Shown here: positions 15,201 through 22,898 of the stretch, in pieces
Numbering within the stretch: the first letter of the stretch is position 1
Layout: every line of letters begins with the position of its first letter
DNA from: JAWXBM01 sp964470455
GTDB taxonomy: Bacteria; Pseudomonadota; Gammaproteobacteria; Xanthomonadales; SZUA-36
Reading direction: 5' to 3'
Assembly: GCA_964470455.1 (NCBI GenBank)
Contig: CAYYCX010000009.1
Coordinates: 16,084-80,083 of the forward strand
DNA: 64,000 nt
Notes under the pieces: model-generated
Seen by the model: only the letters and a program-made list of their open reading frames with translations
The model's database searches: none
What the model was told of the DNA's origin: nothing
Made by a program: the position numbers and the translations under genes

Positions 15201-15528
15201 GGAGCGTGTCCCGGGCGGAGGTGTTGGCAATTCGCTCACGGATTTCCGCCTCATCCTGCGCGGCAGTGCCCTGGTCGGCTTCGAACTGTGCTTTCAGCTG
15301 CAGGAATCGCTGCGCTTCCTGCAACTGGTTAAAAGCGTCCTGGTAAGCCTGCAGGGTTACGTTGCTCTCGGCGGTCTCTCCCTGATTCTTCAGCGTGGCG
15401 ATGCGTTGTTCAACCAGCCGCAACTGTGTGTCGATGCTGTCATCTACCGCGGCTGCAGTGCTGGCGCAGAGCAGTAAAGCCGCCAGGCCCAGCGCCCGCA
15501 TTACGAAATCATTTGACCGGAATTTCAT
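12238..15528 (-). CDS. MscK/KefA-like large mechanosensitive channel
   Basis: A 1096-aa inner-membrane channel. From the chosen ATG (15528) it has a signal peptide (RALGLAALLLCASTAAA) and a long periplasmic, strongly coiled-coil region to about residue 480. Many membrane helices follow, then the MscS pore and beta domain: GVGIGFGLQEIVANFISG leading to RPIRVGDVV at about 925-933. It should open on osmotic down-shock. Size and order match MscK/MscM. The frame continues upstream to 15714, but the extra 62 residues hide the signal peptide and are unlikely to be translated. Confidence 0.9.
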   Translation of the reverse strand: MKFRSNDFVMRALGLAALLLCASTAAAVDDSIDTQLRLVEQRIATLKNQGETAESNVTLQAYQDAFNQLQEAQRFLQLKAQFEADQGTAAQDEAEIRERIANTSARDTLPETEKLEQLSWESLNQLATNLRESLQSLIEKRDSLDQQIAAEAGNAESIRARLNAIETEQAGLPESHATITASGVPSQFEATQWQLAAQHQRLNAERLALNAQLVNQPARSRVRRAQREEWVQNIEWLQQDLRVIDQYLAEKRPMQTNEVLAQATPGTDQYALLQQLAEENAELAGQRSQLAASLSRADAEKTRTDGKLFELMEHFNSARRLVDSGGSASVYGPFLMGYFMRLDQYRPPSRKLRQSNNISEIVLDRARHEQQQAELLDSLQFLNSKLEEMLLPPSANAEWAQTARPLLEERHKLLSDLLSSQTELLQLLGRTDISYEQLGSLVTEFRVFLIGHILWVRSHLPLDQDFFKQLVLDLRQVQESVQASMKFSGRQLAILLVLAGLILLLLPRRMWRQIEAINSHIGRPRNDSILYSLQVLLLTLLRSAAVPLVMVGMAFGIENSQQGLLHPLALTLLLSAAGVMVALFLRDATAQGGLCRVHFGWAEDRCKGVSTLMSWILVRLMPMVILSSFLVHVERNTPHAVLGRLFLIVVAVMLAMRLRRFLIRQHQNQSAGGIAPWLRDSLIFGSLGVLVAIILSGFLLPVRIIYYSVAATALALVVLVLLHEMLMRWLLVTRRRIRFQGLLANLPDSADEENADTEARQASLGDISDSTANLIKSLVYASGVVAVVLIWAPLLPAIQGLQRFSLWAVTQTVNGEQLQTQITLATLVLAVLVFVVTFYAARRIPALVELIMRSSGRSTPSGRYTVATVTNYIIIAIGIMVFFSTLHLSWSQLQWLVAALGVGIGFGLQEIVANFISGLIILFERPIRVGDVVTIGQSEGTVTRIQIRATTIRDWDGKELLVPNKEFITGRLLNWTLSDTNNRITLEVGVAYGTDVSQAMKILEDVINRHPAILRDPAPNILFTKFGDSALLLSVRCFLADLEDRLRKVSALNQEIYNEFNKAGIVIAFPQLDVHLDPDSPLTVRLHKEPAEPASN

Positions 15529-15658
15529 CGATACAGCCGCGCGCGGCGTTCTCCGCTGAAGAATCACGGGCATCGTAGCAAAGCCCGGAGTTGGGCGTAA
15601 GTTGTGGTTCGAGTGTGACCGGCCGGCGATGGTTGCAGACCGGTGCCGGGCTGGAGCG

Positions 15659-16240
15659 TCAGTCGAAATCAGCCAGCAAGGCGTCAATGCTCGCGCGCGC
15701 CGGGCGGGTTTCATAACGGTACAGGTCGTGGTTCACTCCGAATTGCAAGCCAGCGCCGTCCCGCAATGCATTGATCATGTCCGGGCTGAGCTCAAAACGC
15801 ATGAAATGAACGGCAGAGGTCTTGCTGTCGCTGGAGCGCTCCAGGTCTTCGTTGGAAATGGCGAATACGCGGTCGAATCCTTCTACCTGCAGCCAAACCA
15901 CGTGTTCCACGCCGCCCAGGCTGGCCAGCCGGCGGCGACGTTCCTCCACATCGGGGAATTCGAACATGGCGGTGCATTTGAGATTGCCGCCGTCGGGAAT
16001 CAGCGGATTGTAGGCGGCCAGTTCTTCTTCGATACCGGCCTTCTCGAACACCTTCTCGATGCGCAACATTTCCTGCACCTGGTATTGAATGGTCAGGCGG
16101 TCTTCGAAGTACAGGGTGAAATTCGGCCCGATGTCGATGCGCCGGGGTTTCTTGTGCTCAAGTACCCTGCGGCGGAAATCGGCACGCTGCTCGGCGTACT
16201 GTTCCAGGCTCATCAGGTCGGCGCGGGTCAATGCTTTCAT
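15659..16240 (-). CDS. DUF3501 family protein
   Basis: A 193-aa soluble protein beginning MKALTRADLMSLEQYAEQR. DUF3501 proteins are of unknown function but are repeatedly found beside a GlpC-like Fe-S oxidoreductase and a rubrerythrin, exactly as here. A longer start at 16360 would run through REP repeats and is rejected. Probable role in the same redox or peroxide-related unit, by association only. Confidence 0.85.
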   Translation of the reverse strand: MKALTRADLMSLEQYAEQRADFRRRVLEHKKPRRIDIGPNFTLYFEDRLTIQYQVQEMLRIEKVFEKAGIEEELAAYNPLIPDGGNLKCTAMFEFPDVEERRRRLASLGGVEHVVWLQVEGFDRVFAISNEDLERSSDSKTSAVHFMRFELSPDMINALRDGAGLQFGVNHDLYRYETRPARASIDALLADFD

Positions 16241-16289
16241 CCTATTTCCTTGAATCAAATTTCCTTGAATAACGGGTTCAATTGGGGCA

Positions 16290-16396
16290 GTCGCGAGCGT
16301 GGCTCGCTCCTGCATCACCCCTTGCCACCCTGCTGTGGGAGGCAGCCACGCTGCCGACATTCCAGTTCCCGGTCGCGAGCATGGCTCGCTCCTACA
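16290..16396. repeat. REP-like element cluster
   Basis: Two copies of GCGAGC(A/G)TGGCTCGCTCCT (near 16292 and 16374) flank TGTGGGAGGCAGCCACGCTG (16334), all imperfect palindromes. The same pair of units occurs at 63780-63832. These resemble the REP elements frequent in intergenic regions of Pseudomonas and Xanthomonas relatives. Confidence 0.7.
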
Positions 16397-16416
16397 GCCT
16401 GGAATACCACCCAGGC

Positions 16417-17742
16417 TCAGATGCCGTAGGCTTTTCTCAGCAGGCTCAACGGATTGGTTTCACCGTGTTTCAGCTCCAGCCCGTCGGCAATCTGGGTGGC
16501 CGCCATGGGGCAGTCCGAAACCAGGTAATCGGCCTCCAGCTTGGCCACGCGGCTGATGACGGGTTTGGCGATCTTCTGTGATTTCTCATAGGTGCCGGCG
16601 CGTACACCGTAGGTGCCGTCGTGGCCGGAGCAGCGCTCCACCACATTGACCTCGGTGCCGGGCACCAGCGCCAGCACGTCTTTGGTCTTGGGCCCAATGT
16701 TCTGCACCCGCTGGTGGCAGGGCACATGCCAGGCGATCTTGCCCAGTTGCGTTTTGAAATCGGTGTTGAGCAAGCCGGCCTTGTGGCGGTGCATCAGGTA
16801 TTCAAACGGGTCGTAAATGTTGGCCTTCACTTTCTGCACGTCCGGGTCATCCGGGTACATCAGCGGCAGTTCCTGCTTGAACATGAGCACGCAGGATGGA
16901 ATGGCAGCGACAATATCCCAACCTTCATCGATGAGGCGCACCAGTTCGGGAATGTTGGTCTTGCGGTATTTGTCGACGGTCTTGAGGTCGCCCTGTTCCA
17001 GCTTGGGCATGCCGCAGCATTCCTCCTTTGCGGTCAGCCGCACCGGAATGCCGTTGTGCTCGAAAATGCGGATCAGGTCGGCGCCGATATCCGGTGTGTT
17101 GACGTTGCAGTAACAGGTGGCGAACAGGGCCACTTTGCCCTGGGTTGGGCCGGCGGCCACGGCTTCAGCCTTGAGCGGCTGGCGGGCGCGATCGCGTTTG
17201 CGCAGGGTATCGGAATGAAATTCGGGCAAGTGCGCGCGGCGGTCGAGATCCAGGGTTTTCTCCAGCACCTTGCGCATCGTGGGGCTGTGGCTTGCCGCGT
17301 TGATCGCGTTCGCAACCACCGGCAGGCTGCCGACCTTGCCCTGGATCTTGGTGTTGCTGAGCAGTTTGTGGCTGAGCTTGCGCTCACCCTTTTGAAACTG
17401 GATGGCCTTGGCGCGCAGCATCAGGTGGGGGAAATCCACATTCCATTCGTGCGGCGGCACATATGGGCATTTGGTCTGGTAGCAGAGGTCGCACAGGTAA
17501 CACTGGTCGACCACTTTCATGTAATCGGCCTTGGCGACACCGTCCACTTCCATGGTGCTGGATTCATCCACCAGGTCGAACAGGGTGGGAAAGGCATCGC
17601 ACAGCGACACGCAGCGGCGGCATCCGTGGCAGATGTCATAAACCCGCTCGAGCTCCTGGTTCAACAGGTCTTCGCGGTAGAACTCTTCATCCTGCCAGCC
17701 CAGGGCGTGGCGTGTAGGCGCTTCCAGGCTGCCTTCGCGCAT
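16417..17742 (-). CDS. GlpC-like Fe-S oxidoreductase (heterodisulfide reductase related)
   Basis: A 441-aa protein with two N-terminal 4Fe-4S ferredoxin motifs, CHGCRRCVSLCDAFP (about 39-53) and CYLCDLCYQTKCP (about 81-93). Two C-terminal CCG-type cysteine regions follow (KEECCGMP and ERCSGHDGTYG). The combination is that of GlpC/HdrD electron carriers. It lies between rubrerythrin and the DUF3501 gene, so it probably passes electrons in a peroxide-detoxification or membrane-linked redox system. The substrate is unknown. Confidence 0.9.
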   Translation of the reverse strand: MREGSLEAPTRHALGWQDEEFYREDLLNQELERVYDICHGCRRCVSLCDAFPTLFDLVDESSTMEVDGVAKADYMKVVDQCYLCDLCYQTKCPYVPPHEWNVDFPHLMLRAKAIQFQKGERKLSHKLLSNTKIQGKVGSLPVVANAINAASHSPTMRKVLEKTLDLDRRAHLPEFHSDTLRKRDRARQPLKAEAVAAGPTQGKVALFATCYCNVNTPDIGADLIRIFEHNGIPVRLTAKEECCGMPKLEQGDLKTVDKYRKTNIPELVRLIDEGWDIVAAIPSCVLMFKQELPLMYPDDPDVQKVKANIYDPFEYLMHRHKAGLLNTDFKTQLGKIAWHVPCHQRVQNIGPKTKDVLALVPGTEVNVVERCSGHDGTYGVRAGTYEKSQKIAKPVISRVAKLEADYLVSDCPMAATQIADGLELKHGETNPLSLLRKAYGI

Positions 17743-17771
17743 GGTTGCTTACTCTTCCTGGTTTGTCATAG

Positions 17772-17813
17772 TGGACTTTCCAATTCCATCATTGGACTTT
17801 CCAATTCCGTCAT
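17772..17813. repeat. 21-bp tandem duplication
   Basis: The unit TGGACTTTCCAATTCC(A/G)TCAT occurs twice in direct succession just upstream of the Fe-S oxidoreductase gene; one base differs between copies. Confidence 0.85.
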
Positions 17814-18010
17814 TCCGGAGCAGGCCGGAATCCATTACCCATGGACCCCGGACCACGCACTCCGTGCTGTCCGGGATGACGTTTGAGTAATTCGCCGTCC
17901 CCGGCAAATTGCACCAAATTTCCGGCGCAGGCCGGCCCCGGACCTGGTCCGGGGTCACGGCTCGACCATCATCATCCGATCATTCCGGCGCAAGCCGGAG
18001 TGATGGATTC
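17808..18010. repeat. Dispersed intergenic repeats with GGCGCAGGCCGG cores
   Basis: Between the Fe-S oxidoreductase and rubrerythrin genes lie several GTCATTCCGG(A/C)GCAGGCCGGA-type palindromes and a CCCCGGACC-TGGTCCGGGG hairpin. The same TCCGGC(C/G)(T/C)GCGCCGGA cores recur at 31998-32264. They are non-coding multi-copy elements. Confidence 0.65.
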
Positions 18011-18025
18011 AAGCGATTGCCCGGC

Positions 18026-18442
18026 TTAGCCCAGCTCGTCCAGTGCTTTCTGGAAACGGTTGGCGTGCGAGCGCTCAGCCTTGGCCAGGGTTTCGAACCA
18101 GTCGGCGATTTCGTCACAGCTCTCCTCGCGGGCCGCGCGCGCCATGCCCGGATACATGTCGGTGTACTCGTGCGTTTCACCGGCAATGGCTGCTTTCAGG
18201 TTGTCAGCAGTGCCGCCGATGGGCAGGCCGGTGGCGGGGTCGCCGGTTTCTTCCAGGTATTCCAGGTGGCCGTGCGCGTGGCCGGTTTCACCTTCAGCGG
18301 TTGAGCGGAACACCGCGGCTACGTCGTTGTAACCTTCAACATCCGCGCGCTGCGCGAAATACAGGTAACGGCGATTGGCCTGTGATTCGCCGGCAAATGC
18401 ATCTTTCAGGTTTTGTTCGGTTTTAGAGCCTTTCAATGACAT
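18026..18442 (-). CDS. Rubrerythrin (short form without rubredoxin domain)
   Basis: A 138-aa ferritin-like di-iron protein. Ligand helices are visible: AFAGESQANRRYLYFA, AEGETGHAHGH, AIAGETHEYTDMYPGMA and AKAERSHANRF, each with the expected Glu/His. No C-terminal rubredoxin Cys pairs are present, so this is the erythrin/sulerythrin-like short form. Rubrerythrins reduce peroxide. The neighbouring GlpC-like protein could supply electrons in place of the missing rubredoxin domain (inference). Confidence 0.92.
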   Translation of the reverse strand: MSLKGSKTEQNLKDAFAGESQANRRYLYFAQRADVEGYNDVAAVFRSTAEGETGHAHGHLEYLEETGDPATGLPIGGTADNLKAAIAGETHEYTDMYPGMARAAREESCDEIADWFETLAKAERSHANRFQKALDELG

Positions 18443-18602
18443 GGTCTAGCTACCTCCGTGGACTTGATGACAAGAAAAAACCAAGCAAGCTGCTCAATGA
18501 GTTCCAGCCGGTAATTTCAGCTGGGCATTCAAGCTGGATTGGCTGCCGGCCAGAATGACCGGGAGTTTCTCTCAGCAGCACTATAAACCAGCTCTTTGCC
18601 AT

Positions 18603-18640
18603 AGTTGAAATTGATTTTCCCAATTAATTGTATAGTCCCT
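18603..18640. promoter_or_regulatory. AT-rich divergent promoter region with a possible peroxide-regulator site
   Basis: Between the rubrerythrin gene (minus) and the MFS gene (plus) lies an AT-rich block with ATAG, TGAT, ATTA and AGTC at 7-base spacing. This spacing is loosely OxyR-like but only the first tetramer fits well. TATAGT at about 18629 is a possible -10 for the plus-strand operon. Confidence 0.3.
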
Positions 18641-18681
18641 GACCATAGCCAGGGACAGGCCGGCCGCGAGATAATCCCCCG

Positions 18682-19869
18682 ATGAGTGTTCGTAGATTCC
18701 GGCCTGAAGCCTTTATGTTACTGACCACCGCCGCGGCAGCCCTGTCGTTTGCGGTATGGGATGTGCTGCTCAACAATTTCGTGATCGAGCGCGCTGCGTT
18801 CACCGGGCGCGAGATCGGCATCCTGCAGAGCCTGCGCGAGGTGCCGGGATTCCTGGCCTTTACCACGGTGTTTGTGCTGCTGGTGATCAAGGAACAGCGA
18901 TTTGCCCTGGTGGCCCTGTTGTTGCTGGGCCTTGGCGTTTCTCTCACCGGTTTCCTGCCCAGCGAGTACGGCCTGTACTTCACCACGGTGCTGATGTCGA
19001 CCGGTTTCCACTACTTCTACACCGTGCAGCAATCCCTCACGCTGCAGTGGTTTGACTCCGGGCGCACGCCGCTGGTGCTGGGGCGCCTGGCCGCGGCCAC
19101 TTCCTGGGCATCCCTGCTGGGCTTTGCGCTGGTGTGGTTGTGCATGGAGTGGCTGGACCTCGGGTATGTATTCTTGTACGTGCTGGCGGGCGGCGCGGCG
19201 ATGGTGGTTGCGGTGCTGGCGTGGCGGCTGTTTCCTCAATACGACCAAACCGTTCCACAACACAAGCACCTGCTGATGCGCAAACGCTACTGGCTGTACT
19301 ACGGCCTCACGTTTCTGAGCGGCGCACGGCGGCAGATCTTCATGGTGTTTGCCACTTTCCTGATGGTGGAGAAATTTGGTTATTCCGCGGCCGAGATCGC
19401 GCTGCTGTACATACTGAATCACAGCATCAACACCTTCATGGCGCCTGCCATCGGCCGGTTCGTGGCCCGTTTTGGCGAGCGCATCACCCTGACCTTCGAG
19501 TACACGGGGCTGATCTTCGTTTTCACAGCCTATGCCTTCGTGGAAACTGCCTGGGTAGCAGCCGTGCTGTTCGTGGTGGACCACATCTTCTATGCCATGG
19601 CCATCGCCATCAAAAGCTATTTCAGGAAAATCGGCGATGGAGCGGACATGGCTTCCACCGCCAGCGTGGCCTTTACCATCAACCACATTGCCGCGGTGAT
19701 CATTCCGGTGAGCTTCGGCGCGCTGTGGATGGTCTCCCCGTCCGCGGTATTCCTGGCCGGCGCCGGCCTGGCGGCCTGCTCCCTGGTGCTTGCGCGCCTG
19801 GTGCCACGCCATCCGGAGCCGGGTAATGAAGTACAGCGGTTGCGCCCCGCGCTGGAAAGGCAGGCCTGA
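18682..19869 (+). CDS. MFS transporter
   Basis: A 395-aa major facilitator with about twelve hydrophobic segments and a charged central loop around residues 185-210 (QYDQTVPQHKHLLMRKRY). It is the first gene of an operon with a kinase-like phosphotransferase (1-base overlap of stop and start) and a class III aminotransferase, so it probably imports the substrate of that pathway. Specificity cannot be read from the sequence. Confidence 0.85.
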   Translation: MSVRRFRPEAFMLLTTAAAALSFAVWDVLLNNFVIERAAFTGREIGILQSLREVPGFLAFTTVFVLLVIKEQRFALVALLLLGLGVSLTGFLPSEYGLYFTTVLMSTGFHYFYTVQQSLTLQWFDSGRTPLVLGRLAAATSWASLLGFALVWLCMEWLDLGYVFLYVLAGGAAMVVAVLAWRLFPQYDQTVPQHKHLLMRKRYWLYYGLTFLSGARRQIFMVFATFLMVEKFGYSAAEIALLYILNHSINTFMAPAIGRFVARFGERITLTFEYTGLIFVFTAYAFVETAWVAAVLFVVDHIFYAMAIAIKSYFRKIGDGADMASTASVAFTINHIAAVIIPVSFGALWMVSPSAVFLAGAGLAACSLVLARLVPRHPEPGNEVQRLRPALERQA

Positions 19870-20969
19870 TGCCAGCGCCCATGGATTTTTCGCCGATGGA
19901 TTTTGCGCCCATGGATTTTTCCCGGCACGTCCTCACCCTTGAGGATCTGCGCTTTGATCCGCCGGCTTTGCCGCTGGAAGACGTGTGCCACCACGCCAAA
20001 GCCCTTTTTGGGCTGGAAGGTGAATTCACCCCGCTGGCGGGTGAGCGCGACCAGAATTTCCGCCTCCGCACCGCAGGTGGCGAGCAATATGTGTTCAAGA
20101 TCTCCGGGCTCAATGAGCCATTCGAGGTGGTGGAAATGCAGGTGCAGGCCTTGCGCCATATCGAAGCCCGGGACCGCGACTTGCCGGTGCCACGCGTATT
20201 GCCCGCTCTCGATGGTACTTTCATTGCCTGGCTGCCGGGTGCGGAGGGTCAACATGCGGTGCGCCTGCTGAGCTGGTTGCCGGGACAGCGCTACCAGGAT
20301 GGCCCGTTTCCATCCGACCGGGGTTTGCAGGGCATGGGCCGCTTCATCGCTCGCCTGGGCAGGGCGCTGAGTGGATTCGAGCATCCTGCCACCGAACATT
20401 TCATGCCCTGGAACATGGCCAACGGGCTGGTGTTCTCGCCGCAGTTGAAGGCTCTGATGCCCCGTGAACTTGACCATTGGTTGCCGGACTATTTCGAGCG
20501 GCTGGAACACGTGGTCTATCCGCAGCTGGCTAAACTGCGCTGGCAGGTGATTCACCAGGATGCGCACGGCGCCAACCTGCTGCGCGCTTCCGATCACGAT
20601 GAAAGCGTCACCGGCGTGATCGACTTCGGCGACATGATCTATGGCCCGCTGGTCTGCGACCTTGCGGCCTGTGTTTCGGATTTCATGGAGGTCAGCGCCG
20701 AGCCCGTGTTCGCAGCCACCGAAATCTGCCGCGGTTACCAGCCCATCACCGCCCTGCAGGAGGCTGAACTGGAGCTGCTGCTGGATCTCGTCATGGTGCG
20801 GCAGATCATGGTGCTGCAGTTGTTTGAATTCAGGCGGCGTAACATGGAGCACCCGCCCGCCTTTGTCACCGATGACCAGCCCAGTGTGATTGCCATGCTG
20901 CAAAAGCTGGCCGGACTGGACCGGGTGAAGTTCTCTGACCAATTGAAAAAGGCCGTGATGGATGAGTAA
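19869..20969 (+). CDS. APH-fold small-molecule kinase, hydroxylysine-kinase-like
   Basis: A 366-aa aminoglycoside-phosphotransferase-fold kinase with the catalytic loop VIHQDAHGANLL (H-x-D-x4-N) and the metal motif VIDFGDMIYGP. The pairing with a phospho-lyase-type class III aminotransferase is the arrangement of 5-hydroxylysine kinase with its phospho-lyase. The N-terminus has three tandem copies of a 15-base unit encoding PMDF(S/A), each with an in-frame ATG (19881, 19896, 19911), so the true start is ambiguous. It overlaps the aminotransferase gene by 8 bases. Confidence 0.85.
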   Translation: MPAPMDFSPMDFAPMDFSRHVLTLEDLRFDPPALPLEDVCHHAKALFGLEGEFTPLAGERDQNFRLRTAGGEQYVFKISGLNEPFEVVEMQVQALRHIEARDRDLPVPRVLPALDGTFIAWLPGAEGQHAVRLLSWLPGQRYQDGPFPSDRGLQGMGRFIARLGRALSGFEHPATEHFMPWNMANGLVFSPQLKALMPRELDHWLPDYFERLEHVVYPQLAKLRWQVIHQDAHGANLLRASDHDESVTGVIDFGDMIYGPLVCDLAACVSDFMEVSAEPVFAATEICRGYQPITALQEAELELLLDLVMVRQIMVLQLFEFRRRNMEHPPAFVTDDQPSVIAMLQKLAGLDRVKFSDQLKKAVMDE

Positions 20970-22257
20970 ACCGAGCAGCACTGACAAAACCCTGTTGCAG
21001 CGGCGCGCACGCGCCATGGGGCCCAGCTACAAGTTGTTCTACCGCCAGCCCGTTCACCTGGTGAAAGGCGAGGGCGTGTGGTTGTTTGATGCAGACGGCA
21101 ACCGCTATCTCGACTGCTACAACAATGTGGCTTCCGTGGGACATTGCCATCCACACGTGGTGGCGGCGTTGTCCAGGCAGGCGGCGACACTCAACACCCA
21201 CACGCGCTATTTGCACGAGAACGTGGTGAATTACGCGGAACGATTGAGCGCCACCCTGCCTGGAGAGCTTTCAGTGTGCATGTTTGTCTGCACCGGCACC
21301 GAAGCCAATGACCTGGCATTCCGCATCGCCCGCACGGTCAGCGGCAACCAGGGTGCGATCGTTTCGGATTATTCCTACCACGGCAACTCCATCGTGGTCA
21401 CCGAGTTGTCGACGGCCGAATATCCGGAGTCGGAGCAACCCGAATGGCTGGCCACCGCCGAGCCGCCCAACGGTTTTCGCGGCAGTTTCCGCTATGGCGA
21501 ACCCGAACTGGGTCTGAAATACGCCGGCAAGGTGGATACAGCCATCGGCGAACTCCGTGACCGCGACCATGAGCCCGCCATGTTCCTGACCTGCAATATT
21601 TTCGATTCCAACGGCGCGCTGGTGGCGCCGGAGGGCTATCTGCGCGAATCCTACGCAAAGGTCCGCGCCGCAGGAGGCCTGTGCGTGGCCGATGAGGTGC
21701 AGTCGGGCCTGTGCCGGCTTGGCGACCATGTCTGGGGCTTTGAGGATTCGGGCGTCGTGCCGGACATCGTGACCATGGGCAAACCCATCGGCGACGGCCA
21801 CCCGCTGGCAGCGGTTGTGACCACGCCCGAGATCGCCCGGCGCTTTGCCGAGAAATTCGGCTACTTCAACACTTTTGGCGGCAACCCCGTTTCGGCCGCG
21901 GTTGGCCTTGCGGTGCTGGATGTGATCGAGCAGGAGCAAATTCTGAAGAACGTACACGACACCGGCGCCTACCTGGTGGGGCAGTTGCGCGCGCTGGCCA
22001 AGCAGCACGACTGCATTGCCGATGTGCGTGGCAAGGGATTGTTCTATGGCCTTGAGATTGTGAAGGAACCCGGCAGTATCGAGGCCGACACCCCACGCGC
22101 CAAAGCGGTCGCCGAGGGCATGCGCAAGGCCGGTGTGCTGCTCAGCACCTTCGGTGTTTACAACAACGTCATCAAGATCCGCCCGCCCATGGTGTTTTCA
22201 AAAGAAAACACCGACCTCCTGGTCAATTCATTGGATTCAGTGCTTTCGGGGTTGTGA
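20962..22257 (+). CDS. Class III aminotransferase-fold PLP enzyme, phospho-lyase-like
   Basis: A 431-aa fold-type I PLP enzyme. GTEANDLAFRIAR binds the cofactor phosphate and TMGKPIGDGHPLAAV carries the PLP lysine. With the adjacent kinase it resembles the AGXT2L group (5-phosphohydroxylysine or ethanolamine-phosphate phospho-lyases) more than a simple transaminase. The proposed chain is import by the MFS protein, phosphorylation, then PLP-dependent elimination of phosphate and ammonia. The exact substrate is inferred from context. Confidence 0.85.
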   Translation: MSKPSSTDKTLLQRRARAMGPSYKLFYRQPVHLVKGEGVWLFDADGNRYLDCYNNVASVGHCHPHVVAALSRQAATLNTHTRYLHENVVNYAERLSATLPGELSVCMFVCTGTEANDLAFRIARTVSGNQGAIVSDYSYHGNSIVVTELSTAEYPESEQPEWLATAEPPNGFRGSFRYGEPELGLKYAGKVDTAIGELRDRDHEPAMFLTCNIFDSNGALVAPEGYLRESYAKVRAAGGLCVADEVQSGLCRLGDHVWGFEDSGVVPDIVTMGKPIGDGHPLAAVVTTPEIARRFAEKFGYFNTFGGNPVSAAVGLAVLDVIEQEQILKNVHDTGAYLVGQLRALAKQHDCIADVRGKGLFYGLEIVKEPGSIEADTPRAKAVAEGMRKAGVLLSTFGVYNNVIKIRPPMVFSKENTDLLVNSLDSVLSGL

Positions 22258-22335
22258 CATGCAGACACTGGCCGGAAAAACGATTCAGCTGAAACTTTTT
22301 CTCATCCTTGGGTGAGAATGCGGGTTTCGGTTGGT

Positions 22336-22548
22336 TCAAGCGGCCTGGATGATTTGTTCTGCCACGGTGCCTGGAAGATCAATCGGGATGAAATACTCTT
22401 TGGGATAAAGATAGTCTTCGCCTGATTCATCAATCACACGTATTTGCCCGCTCGAGCTCGCCGTTTGGTCTGTTATGACCTGGTACAACTTACGTATCTC
22501 AAGCGACGCCTCATAGCCAGGATTCCTTGTGCAAATGGCAAACTTCAT
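22336..22548 (-). CDS. Conserved small protein, second gene of the two-gene module (chromosomal copy)
   Basis: A 70-aa homologue of the cassette gene at 1239-1451, with the same start MKFxICT, the block RVIDESGEDYLYP and the same length. No function recognised. It follows the 79-aa partner by 26 bases. No attC-like sequence is evident on either side. Confidence 0.8.
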   Translation of the reverse strand: MKFAICTRNPGYEASLEIRKLYQVITDQTASSSGQIRVIDESGEDYLYPKEYFIPIDLPGTVAEQIIQAA

Positions 22549-22574
22549 TCTGCTCTGCTCGTCATGGTGTTGGG

Positions 22575-22814
22575 CTAATATTGATTGATAAACTTTTTGA
22601 TCTTGAGCTCGCGTTTACCGATGCCGTTGGCTTCATACCAGTGTACCTCAGCACAGAAAGTCAAACCATTGTCGAGTTTCACGGTAGTTAATCCCTTCTT
22701 TTTGAACCAATTGCCAATCCCATGGGCCCGAACCAGTCGCTTCAAATCCCTTTTGCCTCTGCCCTGGGCAATGGTTTCAATTTCCCGGATTTCTGAAATG
22801 ACCTGAAATGACAT
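22575..22814 (-). CDS. Conserved small protein, first gene of the two-gene module (chromosomal copy)
   Basis: A 79-aa basic protein (MSFQVISEIREIETIAQGRG, GIGNWFKKKG, EVHWYEANGIGKRELKIKKF). It is the intact counterpart of the interrupted cassette gene at 1448-1687, which shows that both genes travel as a unit. Basic N-terminal partner plus small second protein is compatible with a toxin-antitoxin pair, but there is no direct evidence. Confidence 0.8.
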   Translation of the reverse strand: MSFQVISEIREIETIAQGRGKRDLKRLVRAHGIGNWFKKKGLTTVKLDNGLTFCAEVHWYEANGIGKRELKIKKFINQY

Positions 22815-22898
22815 TGCCCCATGTTAGAAATCCGGGGCATGGGCTGTAATCGGAAAATGTACTTCGAATGCGTAAGAAATCCTCGCAAGCTGACTGGT

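Noticed and set aside
16621..17886. 421-aa open frame opposite the Fe-S oxidoreductase gene
   Set aside because: Shadow; the minus-strand product has intact ferredoxin and CCG motifs.
22250..22335. attC remnant beside the chromosomal copy of the two-gene module
   Set aside because: A CTCATCC/GGGTGAG hairpin is present, but no core or R''-like boxes were found.
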